Positions 11,050 through 20,384 of a stretch of DNA of 64,000 bases are shown here, piece after piece; positions within the stretch are counted from its first letter, which is position 1, and each line of letters opens with the position of its first letter. The notes under the pieces are model-generated. The model ran no database searches, had not been told where the DNA came from, and was given only the letters and a program-made list of their open reading frames with translations. A program made the position numbers and the translations under genes. The DNA is from Rheinheimera sp. EpRS3 (GTDB lineage Bacteria > Pseudomonadota > Gammaproteobacteria > Enterobacterales > Alteromonadaceae), in NCBI RefSeq assembly GCF_001513785.1, contig NZ_LNQS01000008.1:372001-436000 (forward strand). Direction: 5' to 3'.

Positions 11050-11664
11050 CTAAACCATTGCAAATTGTTGCTCGCGCTGTCTTTTTTGCTGCTTTTTTAA
11101 GCTTTTCGCATCAATCAGTTCAATATTGGCTTCATGAGCAAATATCCAGGCCTGATTACTAAAACCGGCGTAGCTCACTACAACACCGCTGCTGAAATCT
11201 GCAGCCAACATCTGTTGGAACAGTGCACGGATTTGGGAAATATCAACGGATTGATTCTTCTGCTGTATATAAACCAGCTTCTCACTTTCGCCTTGCAGGC
11301 ATTTATAGTCGGGGCTAACACGGCTGGAATACGTCAGCTTACCTTGTCGCAGTAAAAAGCGTTCCGCTTCCTGCATAAATTGCTGCTGTTTGTCTGCCGA
11401 AGACAAAAACGCCTTTATCGGGCGCGCCAGCCCAAGCAGCTTATGTTGCTCATCTAATTCAAAAAATGCTAATACGTTAAAGAACAATGCCACCATAAAC
11501 ATCAGCACAAAGGTCCACAACATAAAGGCTGACCAGAAAGCTGATAACACCCATTGGTTGTCGCTCAGCAGCAAAGAATGTTCAGCAAAGAACAGATAAA
11601 CAGCACCGGCGATAATGCCAAGGCCGGTACTGACAGATGAGATAAGTAGCCATTTATTTTTCAT
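11050..11664 (-). CDS. Membrane-anchored Mrr-like restriction-endonuclease-fold protein
   Basis: A 204-residue protein of unknown function. Two hydrophobic segments (about 5-27 and 38-67) are followed by a soluble domain. The C-terminal part resembles the Mrr-type catalytic domain: YIQQKNQ at 132-138 aligns with the family's QxK motif (Q134, K136), then SSGVVVSYAGFSNQA (158-172) and FAHEANIELIDAKSL match the family's typical glycine-led strand, FT-A helix and LIDG ending. An upstream acidic residue (D119 is a candidate) would be needed for catalysis. The C-terminus is strongly basic. It sits alone between the chemoreceptor and the epimerase gene, so no modification partner is visible. A house-keeping DNA-binding or membrane role is as possible as defence. 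Confidence 0.6.
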   Translation of the reverse strand: MKNKWLLISSVSTGLGIIAGAVYLFFAEHSLLLSDNQWVLSAFWSAFMLWTFVLMFMVALFFNVLAFFELDEQHKLLGLARPIKAFLSSADKQQQFMQEAERFLLRQGKLTYSSRVSPDYKCLQGESEKLVYIQQKNQSVDISQIRALFQQMLAADFSSGVVVSYAGFSNQAWIFAHEANIELIDAKSLKKQQKRQREQQFAMV

Positions 11665-11775
11665 ATCAACCTCAAGTCCATATGCAACAGCCTACAGTAT
11701 CAATCTGATGCTGAAATTTTTCTTAACAAGAAGTTGATAAATGGATTATAAAGACGCTGCTTGCTTAATTTTACA

Positions 11776-12579
11776 TCAATCGCAGTAAGCCAAAGCGTCA
11801 GAAGCCGCAGCAAAGCGATAAGAAAAGTTAAACTGCCGGACAAACTTTTCGGCATTCACTTTACGGCCTTCACCGCCCTCGTTGGCGAAAATGGCGGGGG
11901 TTTTACCTGCTGACACTGCCGCCTGCTGATAAAAATCCTGCCGTAGTATGGTTAACGGGCAGCTGAGATTGAACACTCCGTTACAAGGTGTAGCGCCAAG
12001 TAACAGCTTTACTGCTGCAATGATATCTGCCGAGTGCAGCATATTAATTGGCGCTGTTGCATCAGGCAGCATCTTACCTGCGGTAAAACGCCCTGGGTGC
12101 CGCCCTGGGCCCATTAACCCGGCAAGACGCAGTGTTAATGCAGGTTGAAACTGCTGCAATGCCTGCTCACCTTGCCATAGCAAACTGACCCGGGGCTCTG
12201 CCATTTGTAGCGGCGCAGTTTCATCGACCTCACCGTGCAGGCCCTGATATATACCGGTAGAACTAAAATGTATTAGTTGCCGGCTGCCAGCTACCGTAGC
12301 CAACCCGGCGAGCTGCTGCAATGCGGTTATATAGTGCTGTTGCCTCTGATCCCGCCCCGGAGTGATAGCACAAATAACGACTGCATCATGCAACATGGGC
12401 GTTAGGGTGTTTTGATCTACAGCCGCATTTAAATCCAGCACAAAACCGGTTGTACCCTCGGGTAAATGAACCAATGCTGAGCTTAAACGACGGCTGGCAT
12501 ACACCTGATGGCCCTGCGTTATAAGCTCGGCCACCAATTGCTGCCCTAACCAGCCACAGCCTATAATAACCACTTTCAT
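11776..12579 (-). CDS. NAD(P)-dependent epimerase/SDR family protein (YeeZ-like)
   Basis: A 267-residue Rossmann-fold protein with an N-terminal GCGWLGQQL dinucleotide-binding loop and an SDR-type strand ending in HFSSTGIYQG, where the serine/tyrosine pair sits. It resembles the YeeZ group of extended SDR-like proteins; the substrate is unknown. Its ATG overlaps the end of the preceding yiiD-type gene by four bases, so it is the last member of the leftward yihY-dtd-yiiD operon. Overall length and the presence of the glycine motif suggest an intact enzyme. Confidence 0.75.
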   Translation of the reverse strand: MKVVIIGCGWLGQQLVAELITQGHQVYASRRLSSALVHLPEGTTGFVLDLNAAVDQNTLTPMLHDAVVICAITPGRDQRQQHYITALQQLAGLATVAGSRQLIHFSSTGIYQGLHGEVDETAPLQMAEPRVSLLWQGEQALQQFQPALTLRLAGLMGPGRHPGRFTAGKMLPDATAPINMLHSADIIAAVKLLLGATPCNGVFNLSCPLTILRQDFYQQAAVSAGKTPAIFANEGGEGRKVNAEKFVRQFNFSYRFAAASDALAYCD

Positions 12580-13490
12580 ACCGGTTCTGCCTTAGCAGGC
12601 AATACCGCATAACGACCAGTAAATTCAACAGCAAGTTCACCTGCCGAGAACACCTGCACTGTAATATGCTGCACAGCTTTACGCCCTTCAGCTAACATCT
12701 CAAGAGCGCCGGAACATTGTTGTAATGCACAACGTGCCTGCGGCTGTGCCGCTACCGGCCTGAGATACTTAATTGTCGCATCTGCCAGAACCTGATCGCC
12801 ATGAAGCCCCAATGCCTGCAACTGCAGATATAACATACCCCAGCCGGTTAATGTCGCCAGTGCATAAATACTGCCGGCAAACATGGTCTGGTGCAGGTTA
12901 ATGTTTGGCGCCAGCGGTGCCTCGCAACGTATTTCATTGCCATCAAAACTGGCGATAGTCAGCTGCATATACTGGCTAAGCGGTATCGTCTGCTGCCAGG
13001 TATTACTTAACTGACTGCACCACAACTGGTGCTGCTCTTTAGTGCCTGCCAGCCGGATCTGCTTTTGCATAACAAAGTGTGCAATACCATATAGCTGAGG
13101 GGCCAAAGCAATTTGGCGGTAACCATTGCGTTGATAAAACGCCAAAGCGGTATCACGGGCATTTAATCTGATATAACCGCAACCCCATTTTACCGCCTGT
13201 AACTCCAGTGCGGCTAATACTCTGCCACCGGCACCTTTGCCCTGATGCTCAGTAGCAACTGCCATATAACGCACCTGAGCCCCACCGTGTTCAAGCTGAT
13301 GCAAACGCCCAATAGCTGCAATATCGCCTTGTGGTGTCAACAACATCAGATGATAAGCCTGCGCTTCCAGATCGTCGCGCTCAGAACCGGGTGGCTGCTG
13401 CCAGGGCGCACGTAATATTTGCCAACGCAAATGATAATAACGTTGCCACTCGTCAGGTGTGGCGGGCGAGCGTAATTGCCAATGCCGCAT
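12576..13490 (-). CDS. yiiD: GNAT acetyltransferase-hotdog fusion, YiiD family
   Basis: A two-domain protein of 304 residues. Residues about 5-140 form a GNAT acetyltransferase domain with the acetyl-CoA loop TEHQGKGAGGRVL and the C-terminal ARDTALAFYQRNGY motif. Residues about 155-300 form a YiiD C-terminal hotdog domain (NLHQTMFAGSIYALATLTGWGM). I recall that E. coli YiiD has been reported as malonyl-ACP decarboxylase MadA, which helps start fatty-acid synthesis; the activity here is inferred from that. ATG 13490 is chosen over TTG 13499 because GGAG lies nine bases before it. The gene order yihY-dtd-yiiD matches E. coli. Confidence 0.85.
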   Translation of the reverse strand: MRHWQLRSPATPDEWQRYYHLRWQILRAPWQQPPGSERDDLEAQAYHLMLLTPQGDIAAIGRLHQLEHGGAQVRYMAVATEHQGKGAGGRVLAALELQAVKWGCGYIRLNARDTALAFYQRNGYRQIALAPQLYGIAHFVMQKQIRLAGTKEQHQLWCSQLSNTWQQTIPLSQYMQLTIASFDGNEIRCEAPLAPNINLHQTMFAGSIYALATLTGWGMLYLQLQALGLHGDQVLADATIKYLRPVAAQPQARCALQQCSGALEMLAEGRKAVQHITVQVFSAGELAVEFTGRYAVLPAKAEPV

Positions 13491-13509
13491 AAAGTACAAC
13501 TCCGAAAAA

Positions 13510-13947
13510 TTAGCTTTGCAGTAAAAACGTTACCGGGCCGTTATTCACCAGACTCACCTGCATATCGGCAGCAAATTGTCCCGTTGCGGTGTTCAGGCCA
13601 AGTGAACGGCAATATGCCACAAAAGTTTCGTAATACTGGTTGGCTTTGTCGGGTAGTGCGGCAGGGGTAAAACTGGGCCTTAAACCCGATTGGGTATCAG
13701 CAGCCAGCGTAAACTGTGACACCACCAGCAAGCTGCCGCCAGCTTGCTGTACATTCAGGTTCATTTTGCCATTGCTGTCAGAAAACACCCGGTAATGACA
13801 AACCTTGTGTGCCAGCCTGGTAATATCTGCCGGTGTGTCATCAGCTTCAACCCCCAGCAGCACTAACAGACCGTGCTCAATTTGGCCGATAACCGCACCG
13901 TTAACGGTAACTGACGCCTGATCAACCCGCTGGATCAATGCTTTCAT
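13510..13947 (-). CDS. dtd: D-aminoacyl-tRNA deacylase
   Basis: Cleaves D-amino acids and glycine from mischarged tRNAs, a proofreading step in translation. The 145-residue length is exact for the family. Both signature motifs are present: SQFTLAAD in the middle and NGPVTFLL at the C-terminus (the cross-subunit Gly-cisPro element). The N-terminal [13 protein letters not shown] is also typical. It starts one base after the yihY stop, so it is translationally coupled, and is followed by the yiiD-type gene. Confidence 0.97.
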   Translation of the reverse strand: MKALIQRVDQASVTVNGAVIGQIEHGLLVLLGVEADDTPADITRLAHKVCHYRVFSDSNGKMNLNVQQAGGSLLVVSQFTLAADTQSGLRPSFTPAALPDKANQYYETFVAYCRSLGLNTATGQFAADMQVSLVNNGPVTFLLQS

Positions 13948-13948
13948 C

Positions 13949-14848
13949 TTATAACTTAACTCCGGTTTCGTCTTCAGACGGGTCTATCTGGTCTGGATCA
14001 TCGGCATCGGCTTTTTCAGTATCGGCAGCGATTTGCTGCAGCAAGGCTGTCATTTCAGCCCCCAGCAATACTACCAGCCAGCACAGGTATACCCAGACAA
14101 AGACAATCGGCACCAATGCCAGTGCACCGTATAGGGTGTCGTAGGCCGGAAAATGCGTTACATAAACCGCAAAGCCGCGTTTAGATAATTCAAACAGCAG
14201 CATCGCCAGTAAAGCACCAAAAAAGGCATGCCGGGAGCGTACTTTGACATTAGGTACCACCAGATATAACAGAAAAAACGCCAGTAAAGACATCAGATAC
14301 GGCACCACCCCCAACAACAGCGTAGACAATCCCGGAGTGTAATCCTCAGCGAGGCGGGTTAGCCTGATCAGATAAGAGGTTACCGCGATGGATGAACCAA
14401 ACAGAATCGGCCCTAATGTCAGAATCATCCAGTAAATCGAGAATGAGATAACCGGCCTTGGCCTTTTGGTTACCCGCCAGATTTTGTTCAGTGTTTTATC
14501 AATATTATGAATAAGCAGCAACGCAACAAGCACCAGTACCGCAATACCTATTGCCGTCATACCGCCGGTATTGCCGATAAACTGGTTAATGTAGGTTTGG
14601 ATTTCTTCACCACGCGAAGGAATAACATTGGCGTAAACAAAGGCTTCAATCGCCTGACGAAACTCTCCAAACATCGGAAAAGCACTCAACATGGAAAACA
14701 TCACCGCGATCAAAGGCACCACAGACAACAGCGAGATATAAGCCAGATAACCGCCAATCATACCAATTTGGTCCTGCTGGCAACGCTGGATATAGAGTTT
14801 AATAAAGCGCACAGCAGTTTTTAGGTAGGATTGCCACTCAGGCAGCAT
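13949..14848 (-). CDS. yihY: YihY/BrkB-type inner membrane protein (UPF0761)
   Basis: A 299-residue integral membrane protein with about six hydrophobic segments, the family's [13 protein letters not shown] segment in the first third and a [21 protein letters not shown] region near the C-terminus. The C-terminal tail is acidic. The family was once called ribonuclease BN by mistake; its true role is not settled. It heads the leftward operon yihY-dtd-yiiD-epimerase, matching E. coli gene order downstream of the glnA-typA region. Confidence 0.9.
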   Translation of the reverse strand: MLPEWQSYLKTAVRFIKLYIQRCQQDQIGMIGGYLAYISLLSVVPLIAVMFSMLSAFPMFGEFRQAIEAFVYANVIPSRGEEIQTYINQFIGNTGGMTAIGIAVLVLVALLLIHNIDKTLNKIWRVTKRPRPVISFSIYWMILTLGPILFGSSIAVTSYLIRLTRLAEDYTPGLSTLLLGVVPYLMSLLAFFLLYLVVPNVKVRSRHAFFGALLAMLLFELSKRGFAVYVTHFPAYDTLYGALALVPIVFVWVYLCWLVVLLGAEMTALLQQIAADTEKADADDPDQIDPSEDETGVKL

Positions 14849-14953
14849 AACGCCTCCAAATCACATAGAATACTATCAGAGGATACAAGAAAAGCAGTGG
14901 CTCAACCAGCTTGGCAACAACCTAACCCTCTGACTGCTAAAAATAACCCAGAA

Positions 14954-14980
14954 AAAAGGCCAGCATGATGCTGGCCTTTT
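14954..14980. terminator. Hairpin terminator of typA
   Basis: Perfect 12-bp stem (14954-14965 with 14969-14980) with a TGA loop. The stem has A4 on one side and T4 on the other, so it can work in either direction. It lies 20 bases beyond the typA stop on the minus strand and isolates typA from the yihY operon. Confidence 0.85.
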
Positions 14981-14999
14981 ATACACGTATCGATCGGTA

Positions 15000-16829
15000 T
15001 TAACCGCGGCTGGCGCGTTTACGATCGTTTTCTGTCAGGTGACGCTTACGGATACGGATCGACTTAGGTGTTACTTCTACCAGCTCGTCGTCATCAATAA
15101 ATTCCAGCGCCTGTTCCAGAGTGTAACGCACTGGCGGCACAAGATTAATTGCTTCGTCAGTACCAGAAGCACGCACGTTAGTTAATTGCTTACCTTTCAA
15201 ACAGTTTACAGTTAAATCGTTACTGCGGCTGTGAATACCGATAACCTGGCCTTCGTACACTTCTTCAGCATGACCAATAAACATACGGCCACGTTCCTGC
15301 AACGAGAAAATAGCATAACCGGCAGCTTTACCCATGGCGTTAGAGATCATTACACCGTTAGTGCGCTGGCCGATAGTACCGCCTTTGTGCTCACCGTAGT
15401 GATCAAAGCTGTGGTACATCAGACCTGTGCCTGACGTTATGGTCATAAACTCAGTACGGAAACCAATCAAGCCACGGCTTGGCATTAAGAAATCCATGCG
15501 GATACGGCCTTTACCATCTGGTTGCATATTGGTCATTTCAGCTTTACGCTCACCCATACGCTCCATGATAGAACCCTGGTTTTGCTCTTCACAGTCGATG
15601 GTAACGTTTTCCATTGGCTCCATCTTCACGCCGTCAACCACTTTCATGATAACTTCAGGGCGTGATACCGCTAGTTCGAAACCTTCACGGCGCATATTTT
15701 CAATTAATACGCCAAGGTGCAATTCACCACGACCGGATACTTTGAATTTATCGCCGTCTTCCGTTTCTTCAACCCGCAAAGCTACGTTATGTTTCAGCTC
15801 GTTAGTTAAACGCTCTAAAATCTGGCGTGAAGTAACAAACTTACCTTCTTTACCAGCAAATGGCGACGTATTTACCTGAAAGGTCATGGTAACGGTAGGT
15901 TCATCGACCTGCAGTGCCGGTAAGGCTTCTACTTTAGTAGTGGCACAGATAGTGTCAGAGATTTTCAGCTCACCCAGGCCGGTAAAGGCTACGATATCGC
16001 CGGCGTTGGCTTCGGTAGTTTCTACCCGCTCTAAACCTAAGTAGCCAAATACCTGACCTACTTTACCGTTACGCTTAGTACCATCAGCACCAACAATAGT
16101 AACCTGCTGGTTTGGCTTTAATGACCCCCGCTTAATACGGCCGATACCAATAATGCCCAGGTAGCTGGAGTAATCCAGCTGTGATACCTGTAACTGGGTT
16201 TCGCCATTGAGCTCTACAGCTGGCGGTGCTACGTGTTTAACAATAGCTTCAAATAAGTCAGTAATATCGGTTTTTGGCACGTTATGATCTAAAGTTGCCC
16301 AACCGTTTAATGCAGAAGCGTAAACGATAGGGAAATCTAACTGCTCGTCAGTGGCACCTAAGTTATCGAACAGATCAAATACCTGATCGATAACCCAATC
16401 CGGACGTGCACCCGGACGGTCGATTTTGTTTACTACAACAATTGGCTTTAAACCGTGTGAAAACGCTTTTTGTGTAACGAAGCGAGTTTGCGGCATAGGG
16501 CCGTCAACGGCATCTACTAACAACAGCACTGAGTCGGCCATTGACAGTACGCGCTCAACTTCACCACCGAAGTCAGCGTGGCCCGGCGTATCAAGAATAT
16601 TAATGTGGTAACCGTTCCAGCGCACCGAAGTGTTTTTTGCCAGGATAGTTATACCGCGCTCAGATTCCTGCGCATTCGAGTCCATTACGCGCTCCTGTAA
16701 CTTGGCGCGGGCGTCGAAGGTGCCAGACTGCTGTAGCAGTTTGTCAACCAAAGTGGTTTTACCATGGTCAACGTGCGCAATAATGGCAACATTGCGCAGC
16801 TTGTCTAAGTATGTCGCGGTAACGCTCAT
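15000..16829 (-). CDS. typA: Ribosome-binding GTPase TypA/BipA
   Basis: A translational GTPase that binds 70S ribosomes and supports large-subunit assembly at low temperature and under stress. The 609-residue protein has the G domain with P-loop [14 protein letters not shown], switch region [20 protein letters not shown] and [10 protein letters not shown], followed by beta-barrel, EF-G-like III/V domains and the BipA-specific C-terminal domain. Length is normal. It is transcribed away from glnA, as in E. coli, and has its own terminator. Confidence 0.98.
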   Translation of the reverse strand: MSVTATYLDKLRNVAIIAHVDHGKTTLVDKLLQQSGTFDARAKLQERVMDSNAQESERGITILAKNTSVRWNGYHINILDTPGHADFGGEVERVLSMADSVLLLVDAVDGPMPQTRFVTQKAFSHGLKPIVVVNKIDRPGARPDWVIDQVFDLFDNLGATDEQLDFPIVYASALNGWATLDHNVPKTDITDLFEAIVKHVAPPAVELNGETQLQVSQLDYSSYLGIIGIGRIKRGSLKPNQQVTIVGADGTKRNGKVGQVFGYLGLERVETTEANAGDIVAFTGLGELKISDTICATTKVEALPALQVDEPTVTMTFQVNTSPFAGKEGKFVTSRQILERLTNELKHNVALRVEETEDGDKFKVSGRGELHLGVLIENMRREGFELAVSRPEVIMKVVDGVKMEPMENVTIDCEEQNQGSIMERMGERKAEMTNMQPDGKGRIRMDFLMPSRGLIGFRTEFMTITSGTGLMYHSFDHYGEHKGGTIGQRTNGVMISNAMGKAAGYAIFSLQERGRMFIGHAEEVYEGQVIGIHSRSNDLTVNCLKGKQLTNVRASGTDEAINLVPPVRYTLEQALEFIDDDELVEVTPKSIRIRKRHLTENDRKRASRG

Positions 16830-17006
16830 GTAAATATATCCTCTGTGGCACTAGATGACCGTAATGACCACCAGGCAAAACTAACTGAAACGAAAGGGCG
16901 CACATTCTACTCTGTTTTTGCATGGAAATAAAAACAGCAACTGCAGTTTAAGCAATTTTTTTTCTCACAGGCCTCAACAGCATCTAGACTTAAGCCTGCC
17001 GCAGGC
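16830..17006. other. First part of the typA-glnA divergent intergenic region
   Basis: The gene-free stretch 16830-17176 separates divergent typA and glnA. This typA-proximal part holds an A/T-rich tract (about 16910-16970) but no promoter I can assign. The glnA-proximal part contains the NtrC sites and sigma-54 promoter listed separately. Confidence 0.5.
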
Positions 17007-17042
17007 GCACCATAAAAATGCAACGCAGCACTGTAATGGTGC
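17007..17042 (+). promoter_or_regulatory. Tandem NtrC-binding sites upstream of glnA
   Basis: The promoter-proximal site GCACTGTAATGGTGC (17028-17042) fits the NtrC consensus GCAC-N7-GTGC with a TGGTGC half. A weaker site, GCACCATAAAAATGC (17007-17021), lies with its centre 21 bases away, two helical turns. They sit about 98 and 119 bases before the predicted glnA start, suited to an enhancer for sigma-54 polymerase. Confidence 0.75.
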
Positions 17043-17106
17043 AACATTGATTGTGGCGACGTTGCATCAGCCATAAATTCAGATATAAATCAAACACTTA
17101 AATGTT

Positions 17107-17122
17107 TGGCATATATCTGGCA
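17107..17122 (+). promoter_or_regulatory. Sigma-54 promoter of glnA
   Basis: TGGCATATATCTGGCA has the -24 GG and -12 GC 12 bases apart as required by RpoN; the -12 element reads TGGC rather than TTGC. The predicted start is near 17133, leaving a leader of about 44 bases before the glnA ATG. Confidence 0.7.
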
Positions 17123-17176
17123 TTTAATGGAGCAACACCGCTAAATCAGTTCAAAACAGATTAATTGGAGGAATGC

Positions 17177-18586
17177 ATGTCTGCATCATCTGTACTGAGT
17201 TTAATTAAAGAAAATGAAGTGAAGTTTGTAGATTTACGTTTTACCGACACCAAAGGTAAAGAACAGCACGTGACAGTTCCGGTTAATCAGATCACCGAAG
17301 ACTTCTTTGAAGACGGCAAAATGTTTGACGGCTCTTCTATTACTGGCTGGAAAGGTATTAACGACTCAGACATGATCCTGATGCCAGATGCGTCTACCGC
17401 AGTACTGGACCCGTTCTTTGAAGAAACCACACTGAACATTACCTGCGACGTTATCGAACCCAGCACTATGCAAGGTTACGACCGCGACCCACGCTCAATT
17501 GCCAAGCGCGCTGAAGAGTATCTGAAGTCTACCGGTATTGCTGACACTGTGCTGTTTGGGCCAGAGCCAGAATTCTTTATGTTCGACGACATCCGCTTTG
17601 AAACCACGATGTCAGGTTCTTTCTTTAAAATTAACTCTACTGAAGCGGCATGGAACTCAGGCACCAGCTATGAAGATGGCAACAAAGGTCACCGTCCTGG
17701 CGTAAAAGGCGGTTACTTCCCGCTGCCACCGGTAGATTCAGGCCATGATATCCGTAGCGCCATGTGTATGGTACTGGAAGAAATGGGTCAAACCGTTGAA
17801 GCCCACCATCACGAAGTTGCTACTGCCGGCCAGAACGAAATTGCTACCAAGTTCAACAGCCTGACCAAGAAAGCAGATGAAGTGCAGCAACTTAAATACG
17901 TTATTCATAACGTAGCGCACCTGTATGGCAAAACTGTTACCTTTATGCCAAAGCCTTTAGTTGGTGATAACGGTTCAGGCATGCACTGCCACCAGTCTCT
18001 GGCAAAAGATGGTGTAAACCTGTTTGCCGGTGATAAGTATGCTGGCCTGTCAGAACTGGCTTTGTATTACATCGGCGGTATTATTAAACATGCTAAGGCA
18101 ATCAACGCCTTTACCAACCCGTCGACTAACTCGTACAAGCGTTTAGTGCCACACTTTGAAGCACCGGTAATGCTGGCATACTCTGCCCGTAACCGCTCAG
18201 CGTCTATCCGTATTCCACTGGTACCTAGTGCCAAAGCGCGTCGTATTGAATGCCGCTTCCCGGATCCGGCAGCTAACCCATACCTGGCTTTTGTTGCTCA
18301 GCTGATGGCTGGTTTAGACGGTATCCAGAACAAGATCCACCCAGGCGATGCGATGGATAAAGACTTGTACGACTTACCGGCAGAAGAAGCCGCTAATATT
18401 CCACAGGTTTCAACCTCGCTGGAAGAAGCGCTGAACGAACTGGACAAACACCGCGCTATTTTCACTAAAGGCGGCGTAATGTCTGATGCGATGATCGATG
18501 CCTATATCGATATTAAACGCGCTGAAGCCCGTAAAGTGGCTGTAGCCGTACACCCATTAGAATTTGAACTGTATTACAGTGTTTAA
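17177..18586 (+). CDS. glnA: Glutamine synthetase type I
   Basis: ATP-dependent synthesis of glutamine from glutamate and ammonia. The 469-residue length equals that of E. coli GlnA. Visible motifs are DGSSITGWK near the N-terminus, [35 protein letters not shown] and the adenylylation-site segment DKDLYDLP, whose tyrosine would be modified by GlnE. The ATG at 17177 is chosen because GGAGGAA precedes it; a TTG at 17165 would put the ribosome site inside the gene. Control is predicted from NtrC sites and a sigma-54 promoter upstream, with a strong terminator after the gene. Confidence 0.98.
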   Translation: MSASSVLSLIKENEVKFVDLRFTDTKGKEQHVTVPVNQITEDFFEDGKMFDGSSITGWKGINDSDMILMPDASTAVLDPFFEETTLNITCDVIEPSTMQGYDRDPRSIAKRAEEYLKSTGIADTVLFGPEPEFFMFDDIRFETTMSGSFFKINSTEAAWNSGTSYEDGNKGHRPGVKGGYFPLPPVDSGHDIRSAMCMVLEEMGQTVEAHHHEVATAGQNEIATKFNSLTKKADEVQQLKYVIHNVAHLYGKTVTFMPKPLVGDNGSGMHCHQSLAKDGVNLFAGDKYAGLSELALYYIGGIIKHAKAINAFTNPSTNSYKRLVPHFEAPVMLAYSARNRSASIRIPLVPSAKARRIECRFPDPAANPYLAFVAQLMAGLDGIQNKIHPGDAMDKDLYDLPAEEAANIPQVSTSLEEALNELDKHRAIFTKGGVMSDAMIDAYIDIKRAEARKVAVAVHPLEFELYYSV

Positions 18587-18600
18587 ATGATAATCTGATT

Positions 18601-18629
18601 AAAAGCTCACTTCGGTGAGCTTTTTTTTT
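18601..18629 (+). terminator. Rho-independent terminator of glnA
   Basis: AGCTCAC (18604-18610), TTCG tetraloop, GTGAGCT (18615-18621) followed by a long T run to 18629. It explains how glnL/glnG can be expressed at much lower level than glnA. Confidence 0.92.
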
Positions 18630-18706
18630 GTAGAAAATTAAACCGAAGCAAGCTAGAGTAACCGGATGGAGTAACAACAATAAATAAAATGGAACCTGCA
18701 AAGTAT

Positions 18707-19225
18707 ATGAATAAAGTATTGTTTATTTTAATAATGTTGCTTTGTACACCATCTTTGCCGGCGCAGGAAAACAAAAAAGTATTTGTCACACGCGATGCCA
18801 ATGGCGTACTGGTATTTTCTGACAGCCCGCAACCCGGCGCAGAAGAGCTGACACTATCAACCCGGGCCAATATTATGGCTGCAACAGACCCTACCCTACC
18901 CGCCCGCAAAGCACCTGCCGCGGAGCCTTTTAGCGTTGAGATTGTACAGCCTGAAGAACAAGGCACAGTGCGTGACAATACTGGCTCTGTTTATGTATCT
19001 GGCAAAATCAGCCCTATGTTTGAACGTGGCTTAAGGGTGCGCTTGTTATTAGACGGTAAACCACAGGGTGAGCCACAAAATAACGCAGTATTTATTCTGC
19101 GCGATGTACACCGCGGCGAACACCAATTGCAGATGGAACTTTTTGATCAAAGCGGCAAGCTTATTGCAACAAGTCCTGTAACGACCTTCTATTTACATAG
19201 AACATCGGTAATCTCACCAAATTAG
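18707..19225 (+). CDS. Exported DUF4124 protein
   Basis: A 172-residue secreted protein of unknown function. An N-terminal signal peptide (MNKVLFILIMLLCTPSLPAQ) is followed by a DUF4124 motif (VTRDANGVLVFSDSPQPGAEEL) and a C-terminal beta-rich region with an Ig-like feel (GTVRDNTGSVYVSGKI to the TTFYLH end). ATG 18707 is chosen because the signal peptide begins there; ATG 18689 would add six polar residues. Neither has a good ribosome site. It lies between glnA and glnL, a position where I recall a similar gene in related marine gammaproteobacteria; no link with nitrogen control is evident from its sequence. Confidence 0.8.
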   Translation: MNKVLFILIMLLCTPSLPAQENKKVFVTRDANGVLVFSDSPQPGAEELTLSTRANIMAATDPTLPARKAPAAEPFSVEIVQPEEQGTVRDNTGSVYVSGKISPMFERGLRVRLLLDGKPQGEPQNNAVFILRDVHRGEHQLQMELFDQSGKLIATSPVTTFYLHRTSVISPN

Positions 19226-19275
19226 TGCGCACGCTATGCAATTCAGCCTGAACTGAATTACACTGCCAAACTAGC

Positions 19276-19290
19276 GCACCAACTTGGTGC
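19276..19290 (+). promoter_or_regulatory. NtrC-binding site at the glnL start
   Basis: GCACCAACTTGGTGC is a seven-base inverted repeat around one base, a near-ideal NtrC site. It ends 13 bases before the glnL GTG. In E. coli, NtrC binds at the internal glnL promoter and represses it; the position here suggests the same autoregulation. Confidence 0.75.
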
Positions 19291-19303
19291 ATAAGGTGAA
19301 GCA

Positions 19304-20380
19304 GTGACAAATACAGTAATAGCAACCGAACAATTACACGCTCATATCAGTGAACAACTGACAACTGCAATAATGCTATTGGACGCCGATCTGATGATCC
19401 GCTACTTCAATACCGCATGTTGTGCTGTGTTAGGCTTGGGCGAAAAGCGCCTGAGTGCGCAATTTTTCCCGGATTTATTCCAACATTGCGATATCAACGC
19501 TAACCATTTTGTTAGTGCGCTAAACAGCAAACAGGGTTTCGGTGTCAGTGATGTACAAGCCGTATTGGCCGACGGTCGTCATCTGCTGCTGGATATTTCA
19601 GTCACTATCTGCGAAAACCCGGCAGAGCATTTATTGCTGGAAATTCGCCAGGTTGATCAACAACGCAAAATCAGTCTGGAAAGCCTGCAACAACATCAGC
19701 ATCTGGCCGCGCGGGAATTAATCCGCGGCCTGGCCCACGAAATTAAAAATCCGCTGGGCGGTTTGCGCGGTGCTGCGCAGTTGCTGGAAGAATCGTTAAA
19801 CGATGAGTTAAAAGAATACACCCAGCTTATTATCGCGCAGGCTGACCGGCTGCGTAATCTGGTAGACAGGCTACTGGGGCCTTACCGGCCGGCACAGCGT
19901 GTTAGTGCCAACCTGCATCAGATCATTGAACAAGTGCGCCAGCTGGCACTGATGGACAACCCGGTATTAGTGCAGTTTAGCCGCGACTACGACCCCAGTA
20001 TTCCCGATTTTCCGTTTGACCCGGAGTTAATTGAACAGGCGTTGCTGAACATAGTACGTAATGCCCAGCAAGCCCTGGAGCAAACCGAGCAACCGGCAAT
20101 TTGCCTGCAAAGCCGTGTGTTACACCAACACACTTTGCATGGCAAACGCTATAAGCTGGTGGCGCTGATCCGGGTTATCGACAATGGCCCCGGTATTCCT
20201 GCCGATATTAAAGATACTTTATTTTACCCGATGGTCAGTGGCAAAGCCGGTGGTACAGGGCTTGGCTTGTCTATTGCCCAAACCCTGATCCATCAGCATG
20301 GCGGCTGGATTGATTGTGACAGCTGGCCCGGCCATACCGAATTTACGTTATACCTGCCAATTGCAGACACTGAGGATTGA
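19304..20380 (+). CDS. glnL: Nitrogen regulation sensor kinase NtrB
   Basis: Cytoplasmic histidine kinase/phosphatase that sets NtrC phosphorylation according to PII. The 358-residue protein has an N-terminal PAS-like domain (about 10-120), the phosphoacceptor H145 in GLAHEIKNPLGGLRGAA, and an ATPase domain with N box NIVRNAQQAL, DNGPGIP and GGTGLGLSIAQ boxes. It has no membrane segment, as expected for NtrB. The start is GTG with AAGGTG upstream; glnG starts four bases after the stop. Confidence 0.97.
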   Translation: MTNTVIATEQLHAHISEQLTTAIMLLDADLMIRYFNTACCAVLGLGEKRLSAQFFPDLFQHCDINANHFVSALNSKQGFGVSDVQAVLADGRHLLLDISVTICENPAEHLLLEIRQVDQQRKISLESLQQHQHLAARELIRGLAHEIKNPLGGLRGAAQLLEESLNDELKEYTQLIIAQADRLRNLVDRLLGPYRPAQRVSANLHQIIEQVRQLALMDNPVLVQFSRDYDPSIPDFPFDPELIEQALLNIVRNAQQALEQTEQPAICLQSRVLHQHTLHGKRYKLVALIRVIDNGPGIPADIKDTLFYPMVSGKAGGTGLGLSIAQTLIHQHGGWIDCDSWPGHTEFTLYLPIADTED

Positions 20381-20384
20381 ACTA

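Noticed and set aside
17053..17066. TGGCGACGTTGCA as a possible sigma-54 promoter of glnA
   Set aside because: GG and GC are only 9 bases apart, not 12; the site at 17107-17122 has the right spacing.
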